Positions 33,455 through 44,070 of a stretch of DNA of 49,870 bases are shown in pieces; position 1 is the stretch's first letter; the number at the start of each line of letters is the position of its first letter. The notes below the pieces were generated by a model. It did not search any database. It saw nothing but the letters and a program-made list of their open reading frames with translations, and was not told the DNA's origin. The translations under genes were made by a program, and so were the position numbers. This stretch comes from Pleurotus ostreatus/Saccharomyces cerevisiae fusant (taxonomy: Eukaryota > Opisthokonta): positions 1 to 49,870 of the forward strand of contig JAMQCK010000146.1 of assembly GCA_024196135.1 (NCBI GenBank), in the 5' to 3' direction.

Positions 33455-34213
33455 ATGGCCGCCCCCTCCGCCGCTCCCCTCAAAGTCTCCAGTGCCGGCA
33501 GCGGTGACCCATCCTCCTCCTCTCCCCTCAAGCCCTCCCCCTCCTCGCGCCCCAAGCCGCCGAGCAGCGCCCCGATCAGCGCGAACGGCGCGGTGCCGGA
33601 TATCTCGAGTCCGCATGAGTTGACGGCGTTTGTGAGTGGTGGTACCTCTTGACGAGCGTGTACTGTTGCTGGAGCGCGTAAACCATCGCCAGCGCACGTA
33701 GCCTGTCGTGTGCGGCGCGTAGCCTGTCGCTCGCGCGCGTAGCCTATCGGCGCACCGCGCAGGCGACATGGACGCGTCTCGCGCGGTGCTCTCCACACCG
33801 GATGCTCATACCCATCTCCCAGGTCGAAACCATGCTCGAGCACCTCGACACGCGCTTTGAGGAGATGTCGACCGAAATTCTGACCCGAAGTGCGTATAAG
33901 GCTTCCCTCTCCCTTCACTCCTCGCCACCCTCTTTACCCTGCCCCTTTACCCTCACTCTCATCCTGCATGCTCCCTACCATCTGCCCCCTCCCATCTCCC
34001 ATATCACCTAATACTGACCCTCACATCGTCCCAGTGGAACAAATGTCCTCCCGCGTCGACGCCCTCGAGGCCTCCATCTACGACATTATCAACAGCGACA
34101 CGCCAAGCATGCCGCCGTCACCCTCCCAAATGCCCTCACCCTCCCAACTGCGCTCGCCCACGACGGGTATGCCGCCCATTCGGAGGAGCGACACGGCGAC
34201 GTCGGTGCCATGA
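33455..34213 (+). CDS. HSBP1-like heat shock factor-binding protein
   Basis: Small coiled-coil protein; the animal homologue binds heat shock factor trimers and damps the response. Exons 33455-33631, 33823-33889 and 34035-34213 give 140 residues. The core SSPHELTAFVETMLEHLDTR, then FEEMSTEILTRMEQMSSRVD and ALEASIYDI, aligns with human HSBP1 (LTSVVQTLLQQM...MSDQII.RIDDMSSRIDDLE). Heptads of Leu/Met/Ile are uninterrupted across the two splice junctions, which supports them. Flanks are Ser/Pro-rich: about 45 residues before and 45 after the core, so the protein is nearly twice the animal length. Introns are long for this window (191 and 145 nt), and intron 1 carries a tandem repeat. The role in a fungus is inferred. 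Confidence 0.8.
33680..33755 (+). repeat. Tandem repeat in intron 1 of the HSBP1-like gene
   Basis: Three to four imperfect copies of a unit containing GCGCGTAGCCTGTCG, about 20-25 bp each, lie within the intron. Confidence 0.6.
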
Positions 34214-34516
34214 TTGTGGCTGTGTTGGGCTGCTACCTCTTGACTCGCTGTCTCTTGCGACTACTGTTCGGCTTTCTGGAGGCATCCCTTATTCTTATCC
34301 CGTGCGTCCTCCCATTCCTTTGCATTCGTCGTCGCTAATGCTCCAACCCAGATATTGTTCCAAAGTACAGAATAGCATTCCAGTGTTGTACCCATGACAC
34401 TATTACACTCGAACATAGATCTTCCCTCGCCCTCTTCCGCCTGCACGCTCAACCTGTCAGCCTTGCGTTCCCCATCTCTTCCGCCCGACACCCAACAGCC
34501 AGCTTTGCCACCCCGC
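34214..34516. other. Convergent 3' region
   Basis: A 300-bp gap between the HSBP1-like stop and the stop of the bHLH gene. It must hold both polyadenylation sites. No gene seen. Confidence 0.4.
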
Positions 34517-36414
34517 TCAGAATCCAAACATGCTCCCCGATACTTGCGTCGTCGACATATGCGACGTCAAACCGAAGAGGTCGTCCGTCGCGTGCAGGAG
34601 GTCGGAGCCCCGTGCCCCGGTGTGCGAGGTGGGTATATGCTGCCCATTCGCGTCGCGCATGCCTTGCAAGTGCGGTATATGCGCCCCACTTATGCTCGGA
34701 ACGGCCCTTCGACGGCCGCTTGCGCTCCCTGATTGACCACCGCTTGCGCTCCCTCTTTGACCACCGCCTGTCTGCGCACTGGGCATATGCCGCCCCGGCG
34801 GCCCCAAATCAGGAATCTCCACCGATCCAAGCTCCCGCCACAGCTCCTCGATCTGGCTCGGGCTCAGGTCGTGCGGCGCTGTGAGGTGGTGCGAGGGAGA
34901 GAGCGGCCCGCGATGCGTCGGGGAACCTATGTTGTGCGGAGGGGACAGCGGCCCATGATGCGGAGAGGACAGGGAGAGAGAGGAGAAATCGTGCGGCGAG
35001 GACGAGAGGGCAAGAGACGAGGGAGACACGCCCGCCTTGTCGGGGTACACCTGCGGGATGGAGGAGGGCTAGGCAACGATGTCAGCTGGAGTGCAAACGA
35101 CGCCAGTGAAAGGTGCAAACGACGCCAGTGGGGATGTAAACGACAACGCAGAGAGCGCAAACGACAACGGAGAGAGCGCAAACGACACCAGTGGGAGCGC
35201 AGACGTACCTGGTCATCTCCAAGATTGAGCGCGATGTCCGCCGACAAGAGGGCGAGTAGGTCCTCGTCGGTGAGAGCGGCTGTCGGTGCCAATGGGTTCA
35301 TGAAGGGATCGTCCTGCAGCATCCGGGTCGCATCGTCCTCGAGCATTCGAGTGGCGTCGTGCTCGAGCAGTCGAGACGCGTCGTCCGCAAGGATCCGTAT
35401 GTCGCTCGGGGACAGGTCCATCGTGAAGTCATCATTAGACAGACACGCTTCTGCGCGACCGTTCGCGGACAGCCCGCCTTCACTTCCGCGCGGTATGTTG
35501 ACAGCTTCTGTCGTCGAAGCTCTCTCTGCTTCCCTTGTCGAAGAACCACTTGCTTCCTTGCCAGCGGATCCTCCTTCCCTTCCCGCAGATCCTCCTGCTT
35601 CCCTTCCCGCAGATCCCTCCATTGCTGTCACCGTAGCTTTCACTCCTTCCTTCGCTACCACGTCCCTCTCTGGACTCCTCGATCCCCGCATATCGCTGTC
35701 CCCATTCTCTCCCTCTTCTTGTCCGTCCTCAGGCCCATTGTCGCCAAATCCAGCCGGAAAGGTCCCGCACACCTCTTCCTCAACGGCGAGGACCTGCTTC
35801 GTTTCCGGGCGGAGCTCAGGGCGCTTGGGTGCTGGGTCGGCTGGTATCCACATGAGTAGCTGCCTCGCAAGTATAGGAAAATCTCCCTCACCTGGCGGCT
35901 CCTTCAGCTTTTCCCTCAGCGCATCGACCTCCTCATACAGCCCTTCCCTCTCCTCGAGCAGAAGTCGCACCTCCTGTGCGGCGAGCAGGCGCTGCGCGCG
36001 CTGTCGCTTGTGATGCGCGATGGAGGCGTCGACGATGAGGCCCTTGGAGAGGCGGCGAACGTGCGCAAGGTTGGGGAGGAGGCGGGCCAGGTCCTGAGCC
36101 ATGGAAATGTAGGTAGGCAGTCGAGTGCAATAAAAGGGGGAGCCGGTGAGAAAAGCGCGACAGGGGAGCAATGGGAGATGAAAGGTCAGCGCCCGCAGAT
36201 CCCCTCAACTCAAACAACGCACGATGAACTTCTCATTCAGCGCCTCCCTCCTCTGCTTCTCGATAACCCTGTGCTGCGCGCGATCGTCCGCGGTGAACGT
36301 TCTGCGTCGTTTCTTGGACGCAGGATAGTCGGGGGAGTCAGATCTGCGGCGTGTCGCTGTTGTGGGGTGTGTCGGGTTCGAGGAGGACGAGGACGTGTCG
36401 CCCGGGGAGGTCAT
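34517..36414 (-). CDS. bHLH-leucine zipper transcription factor, class B
   Basis: Sequence-specific DNA-binding regulator. Exons 36414-36223, 36093-35209 and 35068-34517 give 542 residues. The basic region DRAQHRVIEKQRREALNEKF has the His, Glu and Arg positions (H-x3-E-x3-R) of proteins that bind CACGTG. Helix 1 ends at the exon 1 junction (KFI); exon 2 continues DLARLLPNLAHVRRLSKGLI and VDASIAHHKR as loop and helix 2, then a coiled coil (QRLLAAQEVRLLLEEREGLY then EEVDALREKL). The rest is Ser/Gly/Glu-rich, with several acidic repeats (DDASRLLEHDATRMLEDDAT), probably activation regions, and a Ser/Pro/His-rich final exon. An apparent second start (MAQDLARL) in exon 2 is only intron read-through. 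No family name is assigned; it is not obviously SREBP, Pho4 or Cbf1 beyond the bHLH. Confidence 0.8.
35075..35205 (+). repeat. Minisatellite inside intron 2 of the bHLH gene
   Basis: About five copies of a 20-25 bp unit with the core GCAAACGAC (for example gagagcgcaaacgac and ccagtg...gcaaacgac). It makes up nearly all of the 140-nt intron. Confidence 0.7.
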
Positions 36415-37335
36415 GGTGGGCAGCTTCCTGATTGCAATCGTCGTAGGACGTCGTGCGCGTGTCGTGAACTCTGAGGAAAAATTCGTCGTCGCGCTCGTAT
36501 CGCGCCCGCGTCGTGCAACGTCGTCGACAAGCAAGCGAGATGAGCGCAGGATGCGGGGAACCTGGGGAAACGCAATCAAGGCCCAGAAATCCGGGGTCTG
36601 GGGTATTTTCCCCGGAAGCATTTTGGACCAATGGACGCGATTTGCAATTCCATATGGGGCCAAGCGAGCTGCCCTCGCTCTCGCTGGTGTCCTGTGGCAC
36701 GACTCACGACAGCCGACGTTGACCCACTTACAGTATTGGCAGGGGGTAGCGCTAGTCACCCTGTTGCCTTCGACATTCATCCCGACCGTCGTCTTGTGCA
36801 CCAAAAAAAAATCCACCAGCGTATGTCCTCTCTCGGCAAGAGCCGCTTCGAGATGGCTTTAGGCTTCGCGTCTTGTCCTTGGGACTCTTGACCATTGTTC
36901 AAGAGTGGATCCAACCGGTACCGCAACACCACCTCAGCACAGCAGCCAGGCCCCAGGACTTCGCCTAATTCCGCCTCCTTCCCGAAAGGTCTCAGGAGGA
37001 GCCGTGCTTTGGTCCGCAGGACGGTCCCGTGAACCCATTCATTGACGACGGCAGCACTCCCGCGACAAGGCTGGCTCCGACTCGACATGAAGGTGACGAC
37101 AGACGGAAGAAAAGAAGACAAGAATTCCCTAGATTCATGCCCTGCGTAACACCAGATAGAGTACAGGATAAAGTACAAGATTGAGTTGTCAATGAGTAAA
37201 CCACTATAAAGAGATACGTGTACAGTGCGAATGAATGAACGGTCAGATAATGAAGATGAAGTAAAGCGATACTAGTACAGCCAGTCCTGCTCGCTCGTAG
37301 CGGACGAGTTCGAGCCACACACCTCACCCACCACC
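36415..37335. other. Intergenic, bHLH promoter and transporter 3' flank
   Basis: About 920 bp, with the promoter of the bHLH gene at the left and the transporter's 3' flank at the right. A poly-A run is near 36803. Open frames have no conserved features. No gene seen. Confidence 0.45.
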
Positions 37336-39945
37336 TCAATGCCACGCTTCCGGCATCATCTCCTCCGAGTCCTCCCCCGCCACGCCCTCCAAATGATACA
37401 ACGGCTCCAGCACCGCATCCTTCCTCCACAACACATACCTTCGCACAAACCACGGCGCCCACGTCCGCACCTGGTACGCCGCGTGCCGCCGCGGCGGCAC
37501 CGCGAAGATGTAGTCGAGCTCCTCGAGCGTGCGCTGCTTCGTCTCCGGGAGCGCGAGGAAGATCATCACCGCGGCGAGGATGTTGAGGCCGCCGTAGAGG
37601 CAGAAGGCTGGGAGAGGTGTGAGTGAGAATTAGGAGACGAGGAAGGGGAGAAAGACGCACCTCCAGTGGATCCCGCGCCCTTGAGCAGCGATGGGAACGT
37701 CAAGCTGAGGATCGTCGAGAACGTGTTGTTGATGAAGATCGACCAGCCCATGCCGATCTCGCGGTGCGACAGCGGGAAGCACTCCGCGGCGTAGACGTTC
37801 GGGACGGGGCCGATACCTGTGAGGCGCGTCAGTCACTTCATCCCAGCTCTCATCCCTCTTCCCATCGTACGCGTAGCCAGCGCTCGGAAAGGAAAGAAAC
37901 ACCACTCACCAGGACTATAAAACGCCGTGAACAAATAAATGAAGAACGCGATCAGCGGCAACCGCGCCGAGTTCCCCTCGTTCATCTGGAAGCAGCCCGC
38001 GGCGGCGAACAGGCACCACGCCATGTTCGGGAAGGTGAAGAGCAGGAGGTTGCGCCGGCCGAAGGTGTCGATGGTGTAGAGGGCGGGGAACTGCGTCGAG
38101 ATGAGCTCAAGTCCGAAGGGGAGTGGAGGTGCTCAAGTCCAGAAGAGGACAAACGTGGAGGGGAGAGGGAGGGAGGAGAGGAAGGGGGAAGAGGAGGGGG
38201 ACAACATGGAATGAAGGTGGAGACTATGAGGAAAGAAAGAGCCCGACTCACCGCCATCAAAAACATAATCAACCCATAGCCCATCGAGAACAACAGCGAG
38301 GACTTCGCGTCGTATCCCGCGTCTGAGAATATAGTCGACGAGTAGAACGCCATGATGTTGATGCCCGAGAACTGCTGCGCGATCATGACGATGAAGCTGG
38401 TAGAGAGGACTATTGTCAGTTCCTTCACTCTCACGTATAGACGATGCAGAACACTCACCCTCCCAACGTCCCCCGCCGCAACCGGCCGACAGTGAACAGC
38501 TCGCGGAACCGCTTCGCGTACGTCGTGCCCGCGAAAGCGACCTTCTCCTCCTCGAGCTGGCAGTGGGCGTAGTACTGTGGCATTCAGGTTAATTCTCCTA
38601 CTCCTCTGACGTGGACAGGCTCAAGACTCACCAAATCACGCGCCGCCTGCAGCTCAGAGTTACGCAGGCGGCAGAAGGAGCGGAAGGCGGCTTGCATGCG
38701 ACCTTTCTTCAGGAGCCAGCGCGGGGATTCTGGGCAGAACCAGACGAAGATGACGACGGGGACGGCGGGCGCGAAGGCGGCGGCGAGCATGAAGCGCCAG
38801 GCTGCGAAATTATGAGCGAAAGAATGAAGCGCGAGGAAGAGAACCCACCGTTCTTCCCGATATTCATCCAGATCAAGTTGTTGCAGAAGCCGCTGTAGTC
38901 CATCAAGTCAGTAAATCACAACACTCAAAGAAAAGTCCACTACTCACATAAAAATCCCAAACGCCACCCACATCTGGAAGCTCATGACGAGGCCTCCACG
39001 AATATTCGCCGGCGCGGTCTCAGCGGTGTAGATGGGGATGGTGGCGATCTTGATACCGATGCCCGCGCCGAGGAGGAGGCGGCAGATGGCGAGCTCCCAC
39101 CAGTTGCGCGTGAAGGCCTGGCCGAGGACGGGGAAGATGCAGCTGGTGAGAAGTCAGCATAGCGTTCGAGTCAGAGAGTGAATGGGGACGCACAAAAGAC
39201 CAGTGAGGAAGACGCAACCGCGGCGGCCGAAGAGGTTATTCGCGGGGTCGCTGAGCCAGGTGAACATGAGGCCGGACACGGTTGGGCTGAGAAATATGAG
39301 CTAAGGGCGTTTGTAAGAGATTAGGCAGACGCACGCTGCGTTGACAAAGCCGGTGAGCCATTGGTTGTGGTCGATGCCAAACTCGACGGGGAAGGAGAGG
39401 TTCGCGCCGTTCGCGCCTGTGTTGTCCCATCCTCTGCGGTGGAGGTCAGTAAGATGCTGAATAAAAAAGGGAAATATTACTGACTGAATGGCGGACCCGA
39501 GAGACGTGACAAAGATCGTAAAGTATAGAGCCTTCGGGAGATGCCATTTGTCTGCGAGTCCCATCAGTACGGAGCCAAGTAGGCGGTAGGGGGTATACAT
39601 ACGCGTCTTCTCGCGGCGGAGGTGGTACCTGTCCGACTCGTCGAGGTCCGCGATACTCTCGAAGGAGCGAGGATCCTGCGCAACAAGTGCAGCCTTCTCA
39701 AAGGTGCGAACGCGGTCCTGGAAGCCGTGCTCTTGACAAAAGTCCGCGACTTGACCCAAGAGCTTCTCGCGGGGGATGCCCTTCAACGGGTTCCGGATCC
39801 TGATCAGGGAGTCAGCTGGCTGCTCAGCGGGGTCCCTGCGAGTCACGTACCGCGCATTGAGGTTCTTGTTCAGGTCCGGGGCGTGCTCATGGTGCTCGAC
39901 ATCGAACGAGTCGGCTTTCTTGAGGGAGGGCGAGTCGGAAGGCAT
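37336..39945 (-). CDS. MFS sugar/polyol transporter
   Basis: Plasma-membrane hexose or polyol permease of the sugar porter family. About 13 short exons with 12 introns, mostly 45-60 nt; the one starting at 38270 is ~145 nt. The N-terminal cytosolic part is long ([15 protein letters not shown]...[20 protein letters not shown]). Sugar-porter motifs in order: [74 protein letters not shown], and [15 protein letters not shown] at the C-terminus. The DLxESxRYxLxxE..KW segment before TM1 recurs in a fungal subgroup annotated as sugar or polyol transporters; the substrate cannot be read from sequence. The start MPSDSP is preferred over MGTELG 90 bp upstream because a TATATA lies between them. It is divergent from the transaldolase gene. 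Confidence 0.85.
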
Positions 39946-39981
39946 GGTGAGCGACGCGTCGGCTTCAGAGTCGCGGCGGCG

Positions 39982-39992
39982 CGGTATATATC
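39982..39992 (-). promoter_or_regulatory. TATA-like element of the transporter gene
   Basis: Minus-strand GGATATATACC lies ~40 bp upstream of the preferred ATG. It is a plausible TATA box and the main reason for choosing the downstream start. Confidence 0.5.
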
Positions 39993-40453
39993 CACCTGGG
40001 CGCACACAGGGCGTCGGGCCCAGCTCCGTACCCAAGCGCGCACCTTAGCGGCATGATAATTCGATGGCGCAGGTCAAGCGACACCTGCGAGACACGATCT
40101 GGCGCGGGAGCAAATAATGGACACGCCAACAAGAATGGCCGCGGTCACGGGTCCGCACCTCGCCCCTCACGTGAGACAGCGATGACGCGCGCGCCTGTCA
40201 CGCTCCGCCCTGTGTGCTGCCAAAACGCAGGGCGCGGGCTCGTTGCGTAAACACATAGGCCCGGGCGGTCAGATGCTGGGCACGACCGAGCTAGATGCCG
40301 ACGATGGCCTGCGCAGTGGCTGCCCTGTGTGCACCCCCGGACCTGCGTGCGCGCGCCTTCTGGAAGGCTTAAAGGCCCTGAGATCATGTCTGACAGCATA
40401 GTCATCCCCGACTTGCATTCAGTCCCACCCACCCAGCCAACCAGCCAGCCATC
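39993..40453. promoter_or_regulatory. Divergent promoter region, transporter / transaldolase genes
   Basis: The gap between a sugar transporter and a pentose-phosphate type enzyme. It contains CACGTG near 40168-40173. Common regulation is possible by position but unproven. Confidence 0.4.
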
Positions 40454-41790
40454 ATGGTCTCCCAGCTCGAGTATCTCGAAACGCTCCTCAACGTCGATGT
40501 CGACCACATGCACCCCAGCGTCGCCAAGAGCCTCCCCTTCAAGCCGCACGACATGACGAGCAACCAGCTCATCGTCAACGAGCAGATCGAGCTCCCCGAG
40601 AACCGCGAGATCCTCGAAAAGGCCGTCAAGGAGTACGGCAGCAAGGGCTGGTCGGCCGTCCTGGACCGTCTGGTGAGTTCATACCCATGTCATGCATTTC
40701 GGGGGACTTACCGCATCCTCCAGTCGGTGCAACTCTGCGCGAAGAACCTTCCCAACATCCAGGGACGTGTTCTCCTCCAGACGTCGCCCTTCCATGCGTA
40801 CGACAAAGACAGTGAGTCACTTGTTCTGTTCGACTTTGCATTCGCTGACTCTGCCTCAGAGGTCGTGGAGCACGCTAGGAGCTACGCTCGTGAGTTCGAG
40901 AAGGTCGGGATTTCCAGGTAAGCTTCGTCGTCTCGCTAGTTCAACAGGTCTACTCACCTTTCGCCAGGGATCGCTTCTGTATCAAGGTCCCCTGCACGGG
41001 CCCCGCGATGAACGCGGCCAAGATTCTCAACGCTGAGGGCATCAGGACCCTCGGGACGTCGCTCTTCGGTCTCCCCCAGGCCATCGCCTCGAGCCAGTCC
41101 GACTGCCTCTACATCAGCCCCTACTTCAATGGTACGCAGCTCTGATCGCAGACTCACCGTGTTCTGACTAACGCATTCTACAGAGGTCCGCGCGCACGCC
41201 GACCTCTCCCTCTGGCCGAACGTCGAGGACCCCGCGACGCAGCACACCATGGCCCCGCGCATGATCCACATCCTCGAGACCTATAAGCGCCTCGCGAAGG
41301 AGACCGGCAAGGAGCAGCCTATGGTCAAGTCAGCCAGGTATGCACCTCTCCTTCCCCCTCCTTCTCCACCCCCCACCCACCTAACCCCCCTCCCAGCTTC
41401 ATCTCCGCCAAGGAGGCCCTCGCCTGCGGCGAGATGGGCTGCCAGTCCGCCACGCCCTCCGCCGAGGTCCTCGCCGAGCTGCTCAAGACGCCCGCCGACA
41501 AGCCCGTCTCCAACAAGCCCCGCCCGGCCTACTCCTACCTCACCGTCGGCCCCACGCCCGAGCGCCTGCGCGCCCTCCTCTCCGTCGACCCGCTCGCGGC
41601 CGCGGACTGGGACGGCAAGCTCGCGTCGACGGACATCGACTACCTCGCGAACAACGGCGCGGAGCTGGAGAAGGCGATCGAGCGGGACCCGATCACGAAG
41701 AACCGCCTGCGCGACGCGCTCGAGCTGTTCCAGGGTGGGGAGCTGAGGAGCAAGGCACTCATTGAGAAGGTCATGGCGGAGCTGAAGTGA
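40454..41790 (+). CDS. Transaldolase-family enzyme
   Basis: Probably a Schiff-base aldolase/transaldolase acting on sugar phosphates in the cytosol. Six exons (40454-40672, 40724-40811, 40860-40917, 40968-41131, 41184-41337, 41397-41790) give 358 residues. The core resembles transaldolase strands: GRVLLQTSPFHAYDKDKVVE, RDRFCIKVPCTGPAMNAAKI (Lys in the position of the catalytic lysine), EGIRTLGTSLFGLPQAIASS, and DCLYISPYF. The classic DATTNPSL and KIAST motifs are altered (MTSNQLI, KVPCTG), so this is a divergent branch rather than the canonical pentose phosphate enzyme Tal1. A C-terminal extension (DIDYLANNGAELEKAI..) follows the barrel. The neighbouring sugar transporter suits a carbohydrate role, but the reaction is not proven. 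Confidence 0.7.
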
Positions 41791-42249
41791 GGGCGTACCG
41801 TTCGAAATAGGGCTTCAAAGTGTTGTATACAATGATCGTTAGACTTGCAATTTCTCATCCTACGATTTCTTCATCATGTTGGACTTGAGCTCGTATCACG
41901 GCCTAAGCATGTCCTTGAAACCAGCGACGCCTCAGGACGGGCCTCATTCTCCGAAAGATTTAGGAGTTGAGGGTTAGTGACGCGCTCGTCGAAGGATGAA
42001 CAGCAAATCCACGGAACTGCGTGGTGAGCTTAGCGCAAATATCGACACGCAGAAAGAGGACATACCATGGACCAGCGCAGTCATGTTCGCTCACAGTCGA
42101 CGGTGGGATTGCAGCATCAAAACAAGTACATTAATGGGAATGAACGAAGAAAGCTTCGATAGCAAAAGAGATACATAATACAAGGACAATGTGTGCACAA
42201 GATAGCGGGGAGGGGTGAGAGCGAAGAAGGGGAACAATGTATGGTTGGC
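41791..42249. other. Intergenic between transaldolase gene and the array
   Basis: No gene seen. The right part is the 3' flank of copy 3 and includes ATAATACAAGGACAATG-type A-rich DNA resembling the spacers between array copies. Confidence 0.4.
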
Positions 42250-42822
42250 TCAGTCACTGTACATCTGGAGAGGGTCAACAAGCGCGTTTTAGGGGGAAAT
42301 ACAGGTGACGGACCCTAGGCTGTATAAACCTCTTCACCATCGGTTCCTTCTTCGTTCGCAAGAACTCCTTAAACACCTGTATGCGCGCCGCAGGACGCGG
42401 AACCGTCTCCACCTTATCCGAGCACGCAATAACCATCATAATACTGTACTCGGCTGCCCATTCGGCAGTTCCCCTTCGTGCGCGCCATTACCTCGCGAGA
42501 TCCCAGTAACCGCCTCCAGCCGCTCGAACCACTTATAGATCGTAAAGCACCGATCGCCGAAGAAGCATTGCTCGCCCGTCTTGCGGTCGCGCGGCCGAGC
42601 CTTGCACAGTTCGTAGATATTCGAGTACGTGATCGCGTAGCAGAGACCGTGATAGTCGGGCAGTTGGTTGTAGGAGCGGCCGAGCGCGTCCCGGTGCACG
42701 ATCGCATTCCGGTCGATCATACCAGGTGTTATGACCATGCGGCGAACGTCTTCATAATTCTCGTTAGTGGTCCAAGTGGGCGCGCGAGGTGGTCGGTTCG
42801 GCGAAGTTGAGAATGAGGCCAT
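42250..42822 (-). pseudogene. Unknown family, array copy 3 (frameshifted)
   Basis: Conserved start (MASFSTSP), WTTNENYEDVRRMVITPG, LCYAITYSNIYELCK and CFFGDRCFTIYKWFERLEA are intact. After GELPNGQP the frame is lost: 11 bases stand between the QP codons and the ATGATG of the MMVIACSDK block where intact copies have 6. The reading then stops early at 42436. The downstream frame still encodes ACSDKVETVPRPAARIQVFK, FLRTKKEPMVKRF and IQPR, the terminal intron (unusual gtccgt donor) and last exon MYSD-stop at 42264-42250. Everything but the shift looks preserved, so the lesion is recent or a sequence error. Confidence 0.7.
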
Positions 42823-42902
42823 CGTGGGATACGCAGCGGGCGAGATGAAGGTGGAAGACGAGACGCGTTAGCGGGACATGCCGTCATCACGGACCTAAAC
42901 GC

Positions 42903-42908
42903 CACGTG
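42903..42908 (-). promoter_or_regulatory. CACGTG box upstream of copy 3
   Basis: CCACGTGG, 86 bp before the ATG, followed by GGTCCGTGATGACGG and CTTCATCTCGCCCGCT as at copy 2. Confidence 0.5.
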
Positions 42909-43192
42909 GATGTCATGCACCTATAACTATCGAACTTCAACTTCAACGTCGTTCAAAATCTCCTATGCGCCACTGCCATGCTAAAGAGCGAGAAGCTCTT
43001 CTTGTTGATATCGAGATATTTGCACGAACGAGGATCCAGATATCAGTAAGACCGGTGCAGTGCATAATCGCGGCGAGAACATGAACACTGGCAGGAAGTG
43101 GGTACACAGCGTATTTACTGCATGGTGCGGAGACAGATGATAAGTAGTCTTGAGACAATCTTCAACTAAAGCAAGGGTGATGCCCGGTCGGC

Positions 43193-43780
43193 TCAGTCGC
43201 TGTACAGCTGAAGGATGGTCAACACGCAAAACAGGGAGACAACGAGACGCACCCTAGGCTGCACGAAGCGCTTGACCATCGGCTCTTTCTTGGTTCCCAG
43301 AAACTGTTGAAATGCTCGTATGCGAGCCGCTGGACGCGGAAGGGTGTCCGCCTTGTCTGAGCACGCAACGAGCATCATGATGATCGGTTGCCCGTTCTTG
43401 AGCTCGCATTCGTGTAGGCCTCTGCCGCGTGTTATCCCGGTCGCCGCCTCCAAGCGCTCAAACCACTTGAGGATAGTGAAGCACTCGTCGCCGTAGTCGC
43501 ACTTCTGGCCACTACAGTCTACTGGCCTTGCCTTGCACATCTTCACTATGTTGGTGTATGAGATGGCGTAGCAAAGGGCATGGTAGTCGGGGAGTTGCGC
43601 GTAATGATGACCGAGCGAGTCGCAGTGTACGTCGGCCTTCTGACTGACTAAATTGGGGGAGATGACCATGCGTCGAACATCTTCGTCGCTCTCGTCGCAC
43701 GTCCAGGTGGATGCTATGGGGATCGAGCGTGAGGTGGGCACGGATGATCGAGAATACAACGTACCTCTGACGCTACTCAT
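43193..43780 (-). CDS. Unknown family, array copy 4
   Basis: Three exons: a 16-nt first exon (43780-43765, MSSVR), main exon 43713-43253, and last exon 43207-43193 encoding LeuTyrSerAsp-stop; 163 residues. The main exon starts ASTWTCDESDEDVRRMVISP, and conserved blocks follow (LCYAISYTNIVKMCK, CDYGDECFTILKWFERLEA, CELKNGQPIIMMLVACSDK). It is the only array copy without a CACGTG box in the expected place, and its 5' structure matches copy 10, so its promoter and first exon appear to come from a different source. The 45-nt terminal intron is stop-free. Read-through of intron 1 would also stay open, so a longer N-terminus is possible. Confidence 0.7.
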   Translation of the reverse strand: MSSVRGTLYSRSSVPTSRSIPIASTWTCDESDEDVRRMVISPNLVSQKADVHCDSLGHHYAQLPDYHALCYAISYTNIVKMCKARPVDCSGQKCDYGDECFTILKWFERLEAATGITRGRGLHECELKNGQPIIMMLVACSDKADTLPRPAARIRAFQQFLGTKKEPMVKRFVQPRVRLVVSLFCVLTILQLYSD

Positions 43781-44070
43781 GACTGAGCTCTATGGAGAGG
43801 AAAATTAGTGTACGTCGCGGTCGGTGGTCAAGAAGTGAGTGCGTGATGTCGTGACGCGTGACTGACCTCTGCACGCGCGGTCCGCACGATTGTGTCCGCA
43901 GTCGAGGAGGAATGGTCGATAACCAATGGGTGATTTCTTTACCAGCAAGAATCGAATTCAATGGAATGCATTTGGAGACGGTTAACTGGGTATGGACAGC
44001 TAGATGTTGGACAGCGATATCATACACAACAAGGCAGTGGACCAAGCGATCCCAAAGCGACGGGCTCACC

